A DNA stretch of 12,835 nucleotides from Actinomycetota bacterium (GTDB lineage: Bacteria; Actinomycetota; Actinomycetes; S36-B12). This document shows, piece after piece, positions 1-6,609 of this stretch. The notes under the pieces are model-generated. The model was given only the letters and a program-made list of their open reading frames with translations, was not told the origin of the DNA and ran no database searches. Location: NCBI GenBank assembly GCA_026392575.1, contig JAPLBU010000452.1, positions 1 through 12,835 on the forward strand, read 5' to 3'. The translations under genes and the position numbers were made by a program. Numbering within the stretch: the first letter of the stretch is position 1; each line of letters begins with the position of its first letter.

Positions 1-678
1 CCAGGCCACGCCGCGGTCGATGATGTAGGGGATATTGCGGATGGTCTCGACATTGTTGATGACCGTCGGCGAGGCGTAGAGGCCGGCGATCGCCGGGAAC
101 GGCGGCTTCAGCCGCGGCTGGCCGCGATACCCCTCGAGCGAGTCGAGCAGGGCCGTCTCCTCACCGCAGATGTAGGCACCGGCGCCCGCATGCACGACGA
201 CGTCGACATCGAATCCGCTGCCGAGCACATTGCTGCCGATGAAGCCCGCCTCGGTCGCCTCCCGCACCGCATTGGCCACCCGGCGAATCGCCTCGGGCAC
301 CTCGCCGCGGATGTAGATGAAGGCGTGCTTCGCGCGAATCGCGTACGAGGTGATGAGGATGCCCTCGATCAGCGCATGCGGATTCGCCAGCATGATCGGG
401 ATGTCCTTGCAGGCACCCGGTTCGGACTCGTCCCCGTTGACCACCAGGTAGTGGGCCTTGCCGTCGTTCTGCGGGACGAAGCTCCACTTCAGGCCGGTGG
501 GGAAGCCCGCTCCCCCGCGGCCACGAAGCCCGGAGTCCTTGATGGTCCCGATGATGGCGTCGGGCTCCTGCTTGAGTGCCGATGCGAGCGCCCGGTAGCC
601 GCCGTACTTCTGATAGCCGGCGAGGGTGTACAGCTCGGGATCGTCCCAGTGCTCGGTGATGACGGGTGTAAGTGCCAT
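1..678 (-). CDS. nuoF: NADH-quinone oxidoreductase subunit F (NuoF), 3' end cut by the window edge
   Basis: This is the NADH- and FMN-binding 51 kDa subunit of respiratory complex I, which oxidises NADH at the tip of the peripheral arm and passes electrons through its [4Fe-4S] cluster. The 226 N-terminal residues are present and the reading frame is open to the edge. The glycine-rich stretch GRGGAGFPTG lies at residues 53-62, NGDESEPG at 81-88, and the FMN-binding GAGAYICGEETALL at 165-178. The cluster cysteines lie further downstream and are not in the window. The ATG at 678 is preceded by a strong AGGAGG about 8 nt upstream, inside the last codons of nuoE, and only 3 bp separate the two genes. 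This suggests coupled translation of the NADH-dehydrogenase module. The identification is firm. Confidence 0.97.
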   Translation of the reverse strand, partial: MALTPVITEHWDDPELYTLAGYQKYGGYRALASALKQEPDAIIGTIKDSGLRGRGGAGFPTGLKWSFVPQNDGKAHYLVVNGDESEPGACKDIPIMLANPHALIEGILITSYAIRAKHAFIYIRGEVPEAIRRVANAVREATEAGFIGSNVLGSGFDVDVVVHAGAGAYICGEETALLDSLEGYRGQPRLKPPFPAIAGLYASPTVINNVETIRNIPYIIDRGVAW

Positions 679-681
679 GGC

Positions 682-1344
682 TCAGCCCTCCTGCCCTGCG
701 GCGGGGATGCCGGGTGCTGACATGCCGCGTTCCTTGGCGACGGTCAGGCCCGCCAGCATCTTGGCATCGACCGGCGTGCCCTCACTTGCCAGGCCGTCGT
801 CCGGGAAGACCAGGCTGCGCTCGGTCGCCTGGAAGCCACGGATGACCGGACCCCGGGTGGACCGCACCTCCTCGCCACGGGCCAGGCGGTCGACGACGTC
901 GACAGCCGCAGCGGGAGTGACGTCGTCCATGTACTCCCAGTCGACCGTCATGACAGGTGCGTGGGTGCAGGCGGCTTGGCACTCAATCCGTTCAAGCCAG
1001 AACTTGCCGTCCTCGGTCGCGGCATTGTGCCCGACGCCGAGTCGCTCGCAGAGGGCCTCATAGACGGCGTCGCCGCCGAGGAGTCCGCAGCCGGTGTTGA
1101 CGCACACCCCGATGTGGTGCTCGCCCACGGGCTGGCGCTTGTACATCGTGTAGAAGGACGCCACGGCTGTCGCCTCGGCGGCGCTCACGCCGACGACATC
1201 GGCACATGCGGCGATACCGTCGGGCGTCACCTCACCCTCGAGGCTCTGCATGAGGTGCAGCATCGGCATGAGTGCCGATCGCGGGCGCGGGTAACGCGCC
1301 GCAAGCTGCTGCAGCTGCTCTCGCGTGCTGTCGCTGATAGCCAT
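682..1344 (-). CDS. nuoE: NADH-quinone oxidoreductase subunit E (NuoE), 24 kDa [2Fe-2S] subunit
   Basis: This is the thioredoxin-fold subunit of complex I that carries the N1a [2Fe-2S] cluster and pairs with NuoF. It has 220 residues. The four expected ligands are visible as C81-x4-C86 (in VCVNTGCG) and C122-x3-C126 (in ECQAACTHAP). The N-terminal helical region includes PRSALMPMLHLMQ, and SFYTMY at 63-68 is typical of the family. The protein is longer than the E. coli subunit because of a tail of about 50 residues after the ferredoxin-like core, and such tails are common in actinobacterial NuoE. The ATG at 1344 has only an A/G-rich upstream stretch (AGAGAAG) as a ribosome site. It lies 29 bp after nuoD and 3 bp before nuoF. 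Confidence 0.97.
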   Translation of the reverse strand: MAISDSTREQLQQLAARYPRPRSALMPMLHLMQSLEGEVTPDGIAACADVVGVSAAEATAVASFYTMYKRQPVGEHHIGVCVNTGCGLLGGDAVYEALCERLGVGHNAATEDGKFWLERIECQAACTHAPVMTVDWEYMDDVTPAAAVDVVDRLARGEEVRSTRGPVIRGFQATERSLVFPDDGLASEGTPVDAKMLAGLTVAKERGMSAPGIPAAGQEG

Positions 1345-1373
1345 GTCTGTTCTTCTCTTCGCTCTCTGCTCGC

Positions 1374-2744
1374 CTAGCGGTCCACGCCGCCCATGACCGG
1401 GTCAATGCTGGCGACCGCGGCGATGACGTCGGAGATCATGCTTCCCTCACACATTGCGGCCACCGACTGGAGATTGGTGAACGACGGGTCGCGGAAATGG
1501 ACGCGGTACGGGCGCGTGCCGCCCGAACTCACGATATGGCAGCCGAGCTCGCCCTTCGGTGACTCGATGGCCGTGTAGACCTGACCCGCGGGGACCCGGA
1601 AGCCCTCGGTGACCAGCTTGAAGTGATGGATGAGCGCCTCCATCGACTCCGACATGATCTCCTTGATGTGCTCAGGAGAGTTGCCCTGGCCGTCGCTGCC
1701 GATCGACAGCTTGGACGGCCACGCGATCTTCTTGTCGGCAATCATGACCGGACCCGGCTTGATGCGGTCGAGGCACTGCTCGACGATGCGCAGGGACTGC
1801 TCCATCTCGTTGATACGGATGAGGAATCGCCCGTACACATCGCTGGTGGTCTCGGTGCACACGTCGAACTCGTAGTTCTCGTAGCCGCAGTACGGCTGAC
1901 TCTTGCGCAGATCGTGCGGCAGGCCGGTGGCCCGCAGGACCGGGCCGGTGATGCCGAGGGCCATGCAGCCGGTGAGGTCGAGGTAGCCGACGCCGACGGT
2001 GCGGCCCATCCAGGTCGAGCTGCCGACCAGCAGGTCGGCGGTGTCCTTGAGCCGGCGGCGCAGCAGCGGCAGGGTGTCGCGAATCATCTGGACGCCATCC
2101 TCGGGCAGGTCCTGGGACACACCACCGGGCCGGATGTACGCGCTGTTCATGCGCAGGCCGGAGACCATCTCGAAGATGTCGAGGACGAGCTCGCGCTCAC
2201 GGAAGCCGAACTCCATGGCGGTGAGGGCGCCGAGCTCCATGCCGCCCGTGGCCAGAGCGACCAGGTGGGACGAGATGCGGTTGAGCTCCATCATCATCAC
2301 GCGGATGACCGTGGCTCGCTCCGGGATCTGGTCGGTGACGTCGAGGGCCTTCTCGATGCCCAGGCAGTAGGCCGTCTCGTTGAACATCGGCGTGAGGTAG
2401 TCCATGCGCGTGACGAATGTGACGCCCTGAACCCAGGAGCGGAACTCCATGTTCTTCTCGATGCCGGTGTGCAGGTAGCCGATGCCGGCCCGCGCCTCGG
2501 TGACCGTCTCGCCGTCGAGCTCAAGGATCAGCCGCAGAACGCCGTGAGTGGACGGGTGCTGCGGACCCATGTTGACGACGATGCGGTCCTTGGTGCCGTC
2601 CGCTGCGCCCGCGATCGTGTCCCAGTCGCCGCCGCCCACGTTGTAGACACGGCCCTCGGTCGTGGCGTACGAGCCTGCATAGGCGTCGCCCATGTCGTCC
2701 GGCTGCGTATCGGCGCTCGAGTACTTGATGTTGTCGGTCGACAT
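1374..2744 (-). CDS. nuoD: NADH-quinone oxidoreductase subunit D (NuoD), 49 kDa quinone-site subunit
   Basis: NuoD helps form the quinone-binding pocket of complex I next to cluster N2 in NuoB. The protein has 456 residues. The family signature NMGPQHPSTHGVLR begins at residue 58 and includes the histidines of the quinone site (H63, H67). It is followed by YLHTGIEKNMEFRSW. The C-terminus ends in the conserved DPVMGGVDR. About 50 residues precede the core and look poorly conserved, which is normal for actinobacterial NuoD. The ATG at 2744 overlaps the nuoC stop by one base (TGATG). A GGAGG lies 11 nt upstream inside nuoC, so initiation is probably coupled to nuoC termination. NuoC and NuoD are separate here, unlike the fused NuoCD of E. 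coli. Confidence 0.98.
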   Translation of the reverse strand: MSTDNIKYSSADTQPDDMGDAYAGSYATTEGRVYNVGGGDWDTIAGAADGTKDRIVVNMGPQHPSTHGVLRLILELDGETVTEARAGIGYLHTGIEKNMEFRSWVQGVTFVTRMDYLTPMFNETAYCLGIEKALDVTDQIPERATVIRVMMMELNRISSHLVALATGGMELGALTAMEFGFRERELVLDIFEMVSGLRMNSAYIRPGGVSQDLPEDGVQMIRDTLPLLRRRLKDTADLLVGSSTWMGRTVGVGYLDLTGCMALGITGPVLRATGLPHDLRKSQPYCGYENYEFDVCTETTSDVYGRFLIRINEMEQSLRIVEQCLDRIKPGPVMIADKKIAWPSKLSIGSDGQGNSPEHIKEIMSESMEALIHHFKLVTEGFRVPAGQVYTAIESPKGELGCHIVSSGGTRPYRVHFRDPSFTNLQSVAAMCEGSMISDVIAAVASIDPVMGGVDR

Positions 2745-3448
2745 CAGTTGTACGACCTCCGCTGATCCGGGGGCGGGATGGTGCCGCCCTTGTACTCGAC
2801 GGGGATGCCGCCCAGGGGGTAGTCCTTGCGCTGCGGATGGCCAGGCCAGTCGTCGGGCATCATGATCCGAGTCAGTGACGGGTGGCCGGTGAACTCGATA
2901 CCGAAGAAGTCCCAGGTCTCGCGCTCGTGCCAGTCGTTCGTGGGGTAGACCGCCATGATCGACGGGATGCGCGCATCGCCGTCGGGCACCGACACCTCGA
3001 CGCGCACGCGCCGGTTGTGGGTGATCGACAGGAACGGGTAGACGGCGTGGAGTTCGCGGCCGGTCTCGTGCGGGTAGTGCACGCCGTTGACCCCGAGGCA
3101 GAGCTCGAACCGCAGGCCCGGCTCATCGCGCAGCGCCGTGACGAACGCAACCAGGTGGTCGCGGCGAACGTGGTAGGTGATCTCGTCGCGGTAGACGACG
3201 ACCTTCTCGATCGCCTCGTGCGCCGGGAGCCCGCGTGCCTCGAGGGACAGTTCGATCTCGTCGGAGACCTCATCGAACCAGCCGCCGAACGGCCGCATCG
3301 ACGGGCCCGGCAGCACGATCGGCTCCACCAGCCCGCCGAAGCCGCTGGTGTCGCCGCCGCCGACGGCACCGAACGCGCCATGACGCACACCGATGATGTC
3401 GAGTTCGCGCACGCCGTCCGGCACCGCGGGAACAGGAGCCTCGCTCAT
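2744..3448 (-). CDS. nuoC: NADH-quinone oxidoreductase subunit C (NuoC), 30 kDa subunit
   Basis: This is the structural 30 kDa subunit of the complex I peripheral arm and binds NuoD. It has 234 residues. The family signature spans residues 175-212: ERETWDFFGIEFTGHP, then SLTRIMMPDDWPGHP and the diagnostic QRKDYPLGG. The first 60 residues are glycine- and proline-rich and look like the variable actinobacterial extension. The same reading frame stays open upstream to 3916 through nuoB, but that part is only nuoB read in another frame. The start chosen is the ATG at 3448, which overlaps the nuoB stop as ATGA and has AAGGG about 9 nt upstream. The gene ends overlapping the nuoD start by one base. 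Confidence 0.96.
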   Translation of the reverse strand: MSEAPVPAVPDGVRELDIIGVRHGAFGAVGGGDTSGFGGLVEPIVLPGPSMRPFGGWFDEVSDEIELSLEARGLPAHEAIEKVVVYRDEITYHVRRDHLVAFVTALRDEPGLRFELCLGVNGVHYPHETGRELHAVYPFLSITHNRRVRVEVSVPDGDARIPSIMAVYPTNDWHERETWDFFGIEFTGHPSLTRIMMPDDWPGHPQRKDYPLGGIPVEYKGGTIPPPDQRRSYN

Positions 3449-3999
3449 CGCATGAGGCCCTTCATCTCGAGGGTGGCCGGAGCTACCAGCGCAGCGGCCT
3501 CGAGCTCGAGGACCTCCGCGCGTCGGTTCGCGCCGAGCTTGGTGTCCTGGATCTTGTCGTGCAGCTTGAGAATCGCGTCGAACAGCATCTCCGGCCGCGG
3601 CGGGCAGCCGGGGAGGTAGATGTCGACGGGCACGACATGGTCGACGCCCTGAACGATCGCGTAGTTGTTGAACATGCCGCCGCTCGAGGCGCAGACACCC
3701 ATCGAGATGACCCACTTGGGGTTGGGCATCTGGTCGTAGATCTGGCGCAGGACGGGGGCCATCTTCTGGCTCACGCGCCCGGCGACGATCATCAGGTCGG
3801 CCTGGCGAGGTGAGGCGCGGAAGACCTCCATGCCGTAGCGGGCGATGTCGAATCGCGGGCCGCCCGCGGCCATCATCTCGATGGCGCAGCAGGCCAGGCC
3901 GAATGTCGCCGGCCACAGCGAGCCCTTGCGGGCATAGCCGGCGAACTTCTCCACCGTGGTGAGAAGGACGCCGGACGGCAGTGCTTCCTCGAGGCCCAT
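3445..3999 (-). CDS. nuoB: NADH-quinone oxidoreductase subunit B (NuoB), N2 cluster subunit
   Basis: NuoB carries the terminal [4Fe-4S] cluster N2, which donates electrons to quinone. The protein has 184 residues, the usual actinobacterial length. The ligands are the tandem cysteines C37-C38 (GLACCAIEMM), C103 (MGVCASSGGMFNNY) and C132 (LPGCPPRPE). The quinone-site region includes RFDIARYGMEVFRASPRQADL. Overall wording is very close to mycobacterial NuoB. The ATG at 3999 lies 11 bp after the nuoA stop, with GGAG 6 nt upstream. The stop overlaps the nuoC start by 4 bp, which is classic translational coupling. Confidence 0.98.
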   Translation of the reverse strand: MGLEEALPSGVLLTTVEKFAGYARKGSLWPATFGLACCAIEMMAAGGPRFDIARYGMEVFRASPRQADLMIVAGRVSQKMAPVLRQIYDQMPNPKWVISMGVCASSGGMFNNYAIVQGVDHVVPVDIYLPGCPPRPEMLFDAILKLHDKIQDTKLGANRRAEVLELEAAALVAPATLEMKGLMR

Positions 4000-4010
4000 C
4001 AGCTACTCCG

Positions 4011-4370
4011 TCAGTCCCACTCGAGTCCGCGTCGGCGCCACACGTAGGCGTAGACGACGAGGACGGTGATGATGAACAGGAACATCTCGATCAGGCCGAA
4101 CATCGCCAGCTGATCGAACGCCACTGCCCACGGGTACAGGAACACGATTTCGATGTCGAACACGATGAAGAGCATCGCGGTCAGGTAGTACTTCACGGGG
4201 AACCGGCCGCCGCCGATGGGCTGCGGTGTCGGCTCGATACCGCACTCGTAGGCGTCGTACTTCGCCCGGTTGTAGCGCTTGGGCCCGGTGAACGACGCCG
4301 CCGTCACGGAGAACACGGCGAAGAGCAGGGCCAGCAGGCCAAGAACGAGGATCGGGGTGTAGACGTTCAA
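4011..4370 (-). CDS. nuoA: NADH-quinone oxidoreductase subunit A (NuoA), membrane subunit, TTG start
   Basis: This is a small membrane subunit of complex I at the junction of the two arms. It has 119 residues and three predicted helices at about 5-26, 61-82 and 89-111. The family signature YECGIEP is at 41-47 in the loop after helix 1. The conserved acidic pair in FDIEIVFLYPW (D72, E74) is in helix 2. The start must be TTG at 4370: an in-frame TGA lies five codons upstream with no other start codon between, and a strong GAGGAG sits 8 nt before the TTG. This is the first gene of the nuo operon. It is separated from the upstream gene menG by 177 bp that hold a hairpin and a probable promoter. 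Confidence 0.96.
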   Translation of the reverse strand: MNVYTPILVLGLLALLFAVFSVTAASFTGPKRYNRAKYDAYECGIEPTPQPIGGGRFPVKYYLTAMLFIVFDIEIVFLYPWAVAFDQLAMFGLIEMFLFIITVLVVYAYVWRRRGLEWD

Positions 4371-4378
4371 GCCCGGAT

Positions 4379-4384
4379 CTCCTC
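4379..4384 (-). promoter_or_regulatory. Ribosome binding site that fixes the nuoA TTG start
   Basis: GAGGAG is read on the minus strand, 8 nt before TTG at 4370. Because an in-frame stop lies within this same stretch, the site makes TTG the only workable start for nuoA. It is the strongest Shine-Dalgarno match in the window together with that of nuoF. Confidence 0.8.
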
Positions 4385-4399
4385 ACGGTTTGCGCGTTT

Positions 4400-4423
4400 G
4401 TGAATCACTTCACGACCGGTGAA
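4400..4423 (-). promoter_or_regulatory. Candidate operator: adjoining GTGA/TCAC inverted repeats in the nuo leader
   Basis: Two palindromic elements abut. The first is TTCACCGGTCGTGAA (4409-4423; perfect 5-bp arms TTCAC/GTGAA around five bases). The second is GTGATTCAC (4400-4408; perfect 4-bp arms around one base). They lie directly downstream of the candidate -10 element and would cover the predicted transcription start of the nuo operon. The repeats are seen directly. Their role as a regulator binding site is inference, and I do not recognise the motif of a known regulator. Confidence 0.4.
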
Positions 4424-4429
4424 AGCATA
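4424..4429 (-). promoter_or_regulatory. Candidate -10 element of the nuo operon
   Basis: TATGCT on the minus strand fits the actinobacterial TANNNT -10 pattern. It would start transcription near 4417, giving a leader of about 47 nt before nuoA. No convincing -35 hexamer is present at the right distance. It is the best TANNNT match that I noticed between menG and nuoA. Confidence 0.45.
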
Positions 4430-4478
4430 GTGGGCGCGCAGGGACGCCATCACACCGACAAGGCAGCCACCGAATATG

Positions 4479-4536
4479 CGACTCCATGCCCGAGCGTCAC
4501 ACCTCGGCAGCCTTGTGACGCCGGGGTATGGAGTCG
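4479..4536 (-). terminator. Long imperfect hairpin after menG, probable terminator without U-tract
   Basis: Two 23-bp arms (4479-4501 and 4514-4536) pair at 20 of 23 positions around a 12-nt loop (4502-4513). In RNA read from the minus strand, one of the three mismatches becomes a G-U pair. The outer nine positions (CGACTCCAT) and the inner eight (GCGTCACA) pair perfectly. The hairpin begins 11 nt after the menG stop codon. No run of U follows, as is frequent in actinobacterial terminators. It could instead be an operator or attenuator for nuo, since it lies upstream of the nuo promoter candidate. Confidence 0.55.
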
Positions 4537-4547
4537 GCGGAGAGAGG

Positions 4548-5249
4548 CTAGGCAGCGTCGGGGCGAACGGCCCGGTGCAGGGCGACGATCCCGCCCGACA
4601 GGTTCCGCCACTGGACGCGCCCCCAGCCGCTGGCCACGAGGTCGGCCGCCAGGGCCTTCTGATCGGGCCAGGCGCGGATCGACTCGGCGAGGTAGACGTA
4701 GGCATCGGGGTTGGACGAGGTACGCCGGGCGACTGCCGGCAGGGCCTTCATCAGGTACTCGCTGTAGACCGTGCGGAAGGGCGACCACGTTGGCGACGAG
4801 AACTCGCAGACCACGAGTCGGCCACCTGGGCGCACCACCCGGAGCAACTCCCGCAGGCCAGCCATACGGTCGTTGATGTTGCGGAGTCCGAACGAGATCG
4901 TGGCAGCGTCGAAGGCCTCATCGCGGAACGGCAGGTTCATTCCGTCGCCCGCGACGAAGGGGAGGAAGGGCTGACGGCGCTTGCCCACCTCCAGCATCCC
5001 GAGGGAGAAGTCGGTCGGAACGACCACAGCACCGGCCTGGGAGAAGGGCACGCTCGACGTTCCGGTGCCCGCAGCGAGATCGAGGATCCGCTCCCCCGGC
5101 TTGGGCGCCACCGCCTCGAGGACAGCCGTGCGCCAACGACGGGTCTGACCCAGGGCCAGGACGTCGTTGGTCAGGTCATAGCGCTCGGCAACGTCGTCGA
5201 ACATCGCCGCGACGTCCATAGGGGCCTTATCGAGATCGGCGCGGGACAC
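4548..5249 (-). CDS. menG: Demethylmenaquinone methyltransferase (MenG/UbiE)
   Basis: This SAM-dependent enzyme performs the last step of menaquinone synthesis, C-methylation of demethylmenaquinone at the membrane surface. It has 233 residues. The UbiE N-terminal signature reads FDDVAERYDLTND (17-29) followed by LGQTRRWR. SAM motif I is ILDLAAGTGTSS (55-66), and the second signature RVVRPGGRLVVCEFS is at 137-151. GLRNI (121-125) and NPDAYVYLAESIRAWPDQ also match actinobacterial MenG closely. The start is GTG at 5249, with GGAAGGA about 7 nt upstream. It is transcribed away from menF across 61 bp and towards the nuo operon, so the quinone maker stands immediately upstream of its main user, complex I. 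Confidence 0.95.
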   Translation of the reverse strand: MSRADLDKAPMDVAAMFDDVAERYDLTNDVLALGQTRRWRTAVLEAVAPKPGERILDLAAGTGTSSVPFSQAGAVVVPTDFSLGMLEVGKRRQPFLPFVAGDGMNLPFRDEAFDAATISFGLRNINDRMAGLRELLRVVRPGGRLVVCEFSSPTWSPFRTVYSEYLMKALPAVARRTSSNPDAYVYLAESIRAWPDQKALAADLVASGWGRVQWRNLSGGIVALHRAVRPDAA

Positions 5250-5298
5250 GGCGTGATCCTTCCACCCCGTCGGGCATGCCGCCTGACCGGAGTCGCCC

Positions 5299-5304
5299 TA
5301 GGCT
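5299..5304 (+). promoter_or_regulatory. Candidate -10 element of a leaderless menF transcript
   Basis: TAGGCT matches TANNNT and ends 6 nt before the GTG start of menF, so transcription would begin at the start codon itself. No Shine-Dalgarno sequence is present upstream of this GTG. The hexamer also contains an in-frame TAG, so no longer menF product is possible. No clear -35 is visible. Confidence 0.55.
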
Positions 5305-5310
5305 CTACCG

Positions 5311-6585
5311 GTGACCTCGTCCGCGGTGCCCACTCCCCTCGGAGCAGAGCCCTCCGACGAGCGGATGTTCGTCACCACGCGCCCGATCGCCGATCCCATC
5401 GAACTACTCGCCCGCCTTCCGCAGACCGATCCGGTCGCCTGGGTGCGCGGCGGGGAGGGGCTCATCGGCTGGGGCGTCGCCGCCCGTCTCGAAGTTCGCG
5501 GCAACGAGCGCTTCAGCCGCACCCAGCGGTGGTGGTCGACCCTGTGCTCGTCACTCGAGATCGACGACACGGTAAGCATGCCCGGCACCGGTCCCGTCGC
5601 CTTCGGCTCTTTCTCGTTCGACCCGGAGAGCGGCTCGTCCATCGTGATCGTGCCGCAGGTGATCGTCGGACGACGCGCAGGCCAAGCGTGGGTCACGGTC
5701 ATCGGCCGTGAGCCGGGGATGCGGCCAACTCTGCCGCCCGTGTCCGTGCCGGAGCAGCCCCACTCGCTGACCTGGTCCGAGGGCAGTCGCAGCACCATCG
5801 AATGGCAGCAGTCCGTCGCAGAGGCGGTCCGACGCATCAAGGCCGGCGAACTCGACAAGGTCGTGCTCGCCCGCGATGTGGTCGCGAACGTCGAGGGACC
5901 ACTCGACCGTCGCCATCTGCTCCTCCGACTGGCTGCTTCCTACCCGTCGTGCTGGACGTTCAGTGTCGGGGACCTCATCGGCGCGACACCTGAGTTGCTG
6001 GTCCGACGCACGGGCGACCTGGTCACCAGTCGCGTCCTCGCGGGCACGGTGCGCCGGCGCGGCGACGACCGCACTGACGCGGGCCTCGCGCGCGCCCTGC
6101 TGAGCAGCGACAAGGACACCGAGGAGCACGAGTACGCGGTGCACTCCGTGGCGAAGGCACTGGCCGCGCACTGCACCGATCTCGACGTCCCGAGTCATCC
6201 GCATGTGCTCGAACTGGCCAACGTCCAGCACCTTGCCACCGACGTCACCGGGCGACTGGCCGACTCCGCAACCGTGCTCGCGCTAGCTGCATCCCTGCAC
6301 CCCACCGCGGCTGTGTGCGGCACCCCAACCGAGCGGGCCCTGTCGGTCATCCGTGAGATCGAGGGCATGGACCGCGGCCGCTACGCCGGACCCGTCGGTT
6401 GGTTCGATCGACATGGCGATGGCGAGTTCGGCATCGCCCTGCGCTGTGCCACGGTCGACACCGAGCTCGGCCAGGTGCGCTCGTTTGCAGGCTGCGGGAT
6501 CGTCGCCGGTTCCGACCCTGCGGACGAACTGGCCGAGTCCGTCGCGAAGCTCGTGCCGATCCGCGACGCCCTCGAACTCGCCTGA
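5311..6585 (+). CDS. menF: Isochorismate synthase (MenF)
   Basis: MenF converts chorismate to isochorismate, the entry step of menaquinone synthesis. The protein has 424 residues. The C-terminal two thirds is the chorismate-binding domain. K183 (ELDKVVLARDV) is the candidate general base and E228 (IGATPELLVRR) the candidate acid. TSRVLAGTVRRRG is at 239-251 and HPTAAVCGTPTERA at 330-343. The metal- and substrate-site region has EIEGMDRGRYAGPVGW (349-364), and RSFAGCGIVAGSDPADE is at 390-406. Sequence alone cannot exclude a siderophore-type EntC/DhbC role, but the location among men genes argues for MenF. The start is GTG at 5311, supported by a -10 element placed for a leaderless message. The gene ends in a hairpin shared with the convergent acetyltransferase gene. 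Confidence 0.92.
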   Translation: MTSSAVPTPLGAEPSDERMFVTTRPIADPIELLARLPQTDPVAWVRGGEGLIGWGVAARLEVRGNERFSRTQRWWSTLCSSLEIDDTVSMPGTGPVAFGSFSFDPESGSSIVIVPQVIVGRRAGQAWVTVIGREPGMRPTLPPVSVPEQPHSLTWSEGSRSTIEWQQSVAEAVRRIKAGELDKVVLARDVVANVEGPLDRRHLLLRLAASYPSCWTFSVGDLIGATPELLVRRTGDLVTSRVLAGTVRRRGDDRTDAGLARALLSSDKDTEEHEYAVHSVAKALAAHCTDLDVPSHPHVLELANVQHLATDVTGRLADSATVLALAASLHPTAAVCGTPTERALSVIREIEGMDRGRYAGPVGWFDRHGDGEFGIALRCATVDTELGQVRSFAGCGIVAGSDPADELAESVAKLVPIRDALELA

Positions 6586-6609
6586 CCAACCCTCGCGAAG
6601 GTTGGTCAG
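6582..6609. terminator. Perfect hairpin at the convergent ends of menF and the acetyltransferase gene
   Basis: A perfect 10-bp inverted repeat, CTGACCAACC (6582-6591) and GGTTGGTCAG (6600-6609), surrounds an 8-nt loop CTCGCGAA. The TGA stop of menF (6583-6585) lies in the left arm. The TGA stop of the opposing gene (6606-6608, read on the minus strand) lies in the right arm, and the two stops pair with each other. Symmetry and position suggest a bidirectional terminator. No U-tract follows on either side. Confidence 0.75.

Noticed and set aside
1623..2765. Long open frame of 380 codons on the plus strand, antisense to nuoD
   Set aside because: It lies entirely opposite a certain gene, its residue make-up is rich in H, D, A, R and V as expected of a GC-rich antisense frame, and it shows no recognisable motif or ribosome site.
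3449..3916. Upstream extension of the nuoC frame to 390 codons
   Set aside because: The extra part is nuoB read in another frame, and the ATGA overlap with a ribosome site gives a normal-length NuoC.
4450..4512. Imperfect direct repeat GGCTGCC followed by TGTGA, twice on the minus strand between menG and nuoA
   Set aside because: The spacing differs (4 against 7 bases) and the second copy has no other extended match, so chance is a sufficient explanation.
4476..5711. Open frame of 411 codons on the plus strand across menG and into menF
   Set aside because: It is antisense to menG and then out of frame within menF, both of which carry clear family motifs. The translation is low-complexity Arg/Gly/His-rich.
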